Shown: piece by piece, positions 61,252 through 64,000 of the stretch | How the letters are laid out: every line of letters begins with the position of its first letter | Numbering within the stretch: the first letter of the stretch is position 1 | Assembly: GCF_002000085.1 (NCBI RefSeq) | Contig: NZ_MUZU01000006.1 | Coordinates: 124,001 to 188,000, forward strand | Reading direction: 5' to 3' | Origin: Pseudocolwellia agarivorans | GTDB lineage: Bacteria > Pseudomonadota > Gammaproteobacteria > Enterobacterales > Alteromonadaceae | DNA: 64,000 nucleotides | Program-made: the position numbers and the translations under genes | Notes under the pieces: generated by a model | Seen by the model: the letters and a program-made list of their open reading frames with translations, nothing else | The model's database searches: none | What the model was told of the DNA's origin: nothing

Positions 61252-64000
61252 TTAAGCAGCTTTATCCCAACTTTGTGCCAGTACCGGTATCAGTGCCTCA
61301 TCCATCTCTGCCGTGACAACTTTGCCTGCACCAACTGGCGGTTCAAAGGCGGCCATCGCGTCAACAAGTTGTTGTACTTGGTTAGATGTCAGCACACCAT
61401 CGTCAGTTTCTATGCTTTCGATTTGATGTTGCGCGCCTTGATACCAGCTATCAATGTTGACACTGCCATCATTACCAGTGATACCAATCACGAGGTCATC
61501 GTTATGACGACTAAACCATAGTTCATCAGAACTAATACCGTCGAAGATGAGTTCGTCTTGTGACCAGTGACTATCAGCAATGGTGTCATTGCCATCACCT
61601 AACGCGTAATGATAGGTGTCGTTACCGCCGTCACCTGCAAGATAATCATCACCTAAACCACCGGTGATAATATCTTTTTGGTGTCCGCCTTCGATATGGT
61701 CATTGCCTGCACCACCTATCAAGATGTCTGCACCCGTTCCACCACTTAATGTGTCATCGCCTAAGCCACCCTCAAGGATATCATTTTGGTGACCTCCATC
61801 AAGTGAGTCATTACCCGCACCGCCTATCAAGCTATCAGCTCCTGTGCCACCGATTAAGGTATCGTCACCTAAACCACCATCAAGCGTATCGTTTTGGTGT
61901 CCGCCATTAAGTAAGTCATTGCCTTCACCGCCCATTAGGGTATCTTCGCCAGTATCACCGATTAAGATGTCATCACCTAAACCACCTTCAAGGAAATCAT
62001 CACCATGGCTGCCATCGAGCGCGTCATTACCAGCGCCACCTTGTAAGTGGTCATCACCGTTACCACCATCAAGTACATCGTTACCGCCTTGACCATTTAA
62101 GATATTATTACCATGGTCGCCGCTTAAGATGTCAGCAAAGTCACTACCGGTAACGTTTTCAATGTTAATCAAGCTATCGCCAAAAGCAGCAAATGCATTA
62201 TCAGTATTATCAAGTAAATTAACGTAAGCCGCCTCTAATGCTCCTATATAGCTCGCTGTATCAATACCGTTACCGCCATCTAATACATCTGCGCCTAAAC
62301 CGCCAATTAAGCTATCATTATCACTACCGCCTGATAACGTATCGTCACCTTCGCCACCATTAAGGATATCATCGCCTTCGCCACCATTGATTATGTCATT
62401 TCCACCATTGCCAACGAGCCTATCGTTACCTGATACACCATAAAGTGTATCATTACCTAAGCCTCCATAAAGTCCGTCATTGCCTCCATCTCCTGATAAT
62501 ACATCTGCACCTGCACCACCTACTAAAACATCATTTCCTAAGCCGCCTGAAGCAATATCATCCCCTAAATCACCTTTTAATGTATCATTACCAATACCGC
62601 CATGTAGTATATCGTCTCCAACATCACCTTGAAGTAGGTCATCACCTAAGCCACCATGTAAGGTATCATTACCACTGCCGCCAAAGAGCGCGTCATTACC
62701 TTCGCCGCCATCAAGTATATCATTGCCAAGGTTACCAACTAATCTATCGTCACCTTCGTCGCCATAAACATTATCATTGCCGGTACCACCAAATAATGTG
62801 TCATTACCTTCATCACCATGAAGAGTGTCATTGTCTGCTCCGCCATCAATGTAGTCGTCGCCTTCACCGCCATGCAGTAAGTCATCACTCGATAAACCTT
62901 TAATAAAGTCATCCCCTGCTTCACCGTATAAACTATCCGCCGATTCATTACCGTATAAATAGTCGGTTGCTGCAGTTCCCATACCAAATAAGACTAACAA
63001 TTCATGCTCTGCAACAGCTTCTGGTGCATTACCATCATCAATTAACGCCTTAATACCTTCATTAAATTGTTTTGCTAAGCTTGCATCGACTTCAACTAAC
63101 GTTAACGCAGCAATCATATAAGCATCAACATCAACACCTTCAGCAAGTTTCGTTAATGTTTTATCCAATCGTTGTTCAAGCGTGTTTATTTTAGTGATTG
63201 AAATTGAGTCATTATCAAGATTATAAGAGGCTAATGGCAATGCATCTTTTAATAAACCATTACTGACCGCTGTCTTCACTAGAAGGTTACGATGAATCTC
63301 ATTCAGCGTACGGCGCATGATGCCACCGCTGCTGACGTTGTTCCAATCTTCTTCGGTATCATGGAAGCGTTCATCAGAGAACTCGAGTGTTTCGAACCCT
63401 GCATACGCTTTAACAATCGCTAACTCTTCTGGTGTGAACGTTTCATTATTCGCATTTTCAAAAACAAACAATCCGCTTTCTTCATTATATATCGCACCAA
63501 AGGTCTCATTAACTTCTGCCGTTAAGTCTGCGGGGTTAATGCCTTCAGCGCCAGTCCATTTGACTAAAAAGCTATCAAAGTTATTAATGAGTTGACTGGC
63601 ATCATCGGCCATGATTAACGTATTCGCATAATCACCAAAATCGGTATCTAGACTCATTGCGATACGTAAATCGGCCATCGTACCGTGACCTTTGATTTCA
63701 GCAACTTCTTCCGCTGCTGAATAAAAGGCATAGTTTTGAATATATTTAGAATCAACACTTCGGGCATTCACAACTATATCGGCTAATTGACCTTCGCTAC
63801 CGTCAAAGTATTCAAAGCTACCAACACGCGCAATACGGCCAGCATCGCTCAAAGGATTATCGATTTCAGTATGAACCAAATTCAACCCTTCAATTCCTAA
63901 CGAGGTTAATGAATGTAACTCGTCAGCTGAGCTAACACCATCACTGTTGCTGTCTTGCCATACTTGTATCGTTTCAAAAGCATCATCTTGCGCGTTAATT
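61252..64000 (-). CDS. Large RTX-type secreted calcium-binding protein (5' end outside window)
   Basis: The frame is open to the window edge: upstream of the TTG near 63885 it continues without a stop and carries [20 protein letters not shown], an EF-hand-like repeat common in long RTX adhesins and toxins. The visible 916 residues comprise a helical region (to about 340, [20 protein letters not shown]), then some 40 RTX nonapeptides of GGXGXDXLX type (coordinates about 62950-61600; [20 protein letters not shown]), interrupted once by [20 protein letters not shown], and a C-terminal region [20 protein letters not shown] followed by an acidic/hydrophobic end [13 protein letters not shown] that acts as the type I secretion signal. 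It folds outside the cell on binding Ca2+. Target unknown; total size cannot be seen. Confidence 0.93.
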   Translation of the reverse strand, partial: INAQDDAFETIQVWQDSNSDGVSSADELHSLTSLGIEGLNLVHTEIDNPLSDAGRIARVGSFEYFDGSEGQLADIVVNARSVDSKYIQNYAFYSAAEEVAEIKGHGTMADLRIAMSLDTDFGDYANTLIMADDASQLINNFDSFLVKWTGAEGINPADLTAEVNETFGAIYNEESGLFVFENANNETFTPEELAIVKAYAGFETLEFSDERFHDTEEDWNNVSSGGIMRRTLNEIHRNLLVKTAVSNGLLKDALPLASYNLDNDSISITKINTLEQRLDKTLTKLAEGVDVDAYMIAALTLVEVDASLAKQFNEGIKALIDDGNAPEAVAEHELLVLFGMGTAATDYLYGNESADSLYGEAGDDFIKGLSSDDLLHGGEGDDYIDGGADNDTLHGDEGNDTLFGGTGNDNVYGDEGDDRLVGNLGNDILDGGEGNDALFGGSGNDTLHGGLGDDLLQGDVGDDILHGGIGNDTLKGDLGDDIASGGLGNDVLVGGAGADVLSGDGGNDGLYGGLGNDTLYGVSGNDRLVGNGGNDIINGGEGDDILNGGEGDDTLSGGSDNDSLIGGLGADVLDGGNGIDTASYIGALEAAYVNLLDNTDNAFAAFGDSLINIENVTGSDFADILSGDHGNNILNGQGGNDVLDGGNGDDHLQGGAGNDALDGSHGDDFLEGGLGDDILIGDTGEDTLMGGEGNDLLNGGHQNDTLDGGLGDDTLIGGTGADSLIGGAGNDSLDGGHQNDILEGGLGDDTLSGGTGADILIGGAGNDHIEGGHQKDIITGGLGDDYLAGDGGNDTYHYALGDGNDTIADSHWSQDELIFDGISSDELWFSRHNDDLVIGITGNDGSVNIDSWYQGAQHQIESIETDDGVLTSNQVQQLVDAMAAFEPPVGAGKVVTAEMDEALIPVLAQSWDKAA

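Noticed and set aside
61600-62950. Dense short repeats that could be mistaken for a CRISPR array or satellite
   Set aside because: They encode the GGXGXDXLX nonapeptides of the RTX protein in one continuous frame; unit length 27 bases without spacers. Opposite-strand frames of His/Ser/Pro-rich sequence here are shadows.

Overview
The window is AT-rich, gene-dense DNA from a marine gammaproteobacterium of the Alteromonadales; Colwelliaceae (Colwellia/Thalassotalea-like) fits best. That placement is inference from codon and base use, the TonB receptor / SnoaL-like / sulfatase / GH31-GH13 content and the AT-rich MITE-like repeats; there is no rRNA or tRNA gene to confirm it.

Layout. (1) 1-8022: a small-molecule uptake/catabolism locus with a Na+:solute symporter, four SnoaL/NTF2-fold proteins (two of them double-length) and a TonB-dependent receptor. 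A 14-bp palindrome upstream of the symporter recurs, with one changed base, upstream of the receptor. (2) 8465-14070: a cobalamin riboswitch followed by a signal-peptide-bearing, C-terminally anchored CobN-like protein, an ExbB/TolQ-like channel and a DUF2149 (ExbD-like) protein. This is the most striking system in the window: a chelatase-family protein apparently placed in the periplasm next to a proton-driven motor and controlled by B12. (3) 14223-33110: a redox/catabolic cluster of unknown substrate: an oxidoreductase, two MRJP/Yellow-type proteins each paired with a small secreted cupin, a cytosolic OpuAC-like protein, a quinol-monooxygenase-like protein, a VOC protein, a 2OG-Fe(II) oxygenase, glutaredoxin 2, porin, chemoreceptor, sulfatase, NTF2-like, DsbA-like and MBL proteins, and an IorAB-type molybdenum hydroxylase. 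A decayed second copy of the OpuAC-like gene lies at 25671-25830. (4) 33644-40000: a GNAT-nitrilase fusion, a 1074-residue secreted protein carrying one CXXCH haem motif, and an aldo/keto reductase. (5) 40218-52931: a maltodextrin/alpha-glucan regulon (LacI regulator, MFS transporter, GH31, two GH13) whose promoters share TGCATACGTATTCA-type operators. Between the divergent GH31 and GH13 genes sits an Amt-PAS-GGDEF-EAL gene, bracketed by an exact 65-bp direct repeat carrying the operator.

(6) 53102-59700 is a decay zone: a PIN/NYN-like gene, a 5'-truncated ATP-grasp gene with its alpha-E partner, a remnant of a TOTE-type primase gene, a complete IS4-family element and a frameshifted NYN gene. 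(7) 59692-64000 (minus strand) holds a type I secretion adaptor and the 3' part of a large RTX calcium-binding protein that runs off the window.

MITE-like elements with terminal inverted repeats occur at 16377-16573, 25842-26169, 33130-33327, 38682-38879 and 48766-49047, several of them abutting stop codons. All family names come from recognising motifs by eye; no database search was run.
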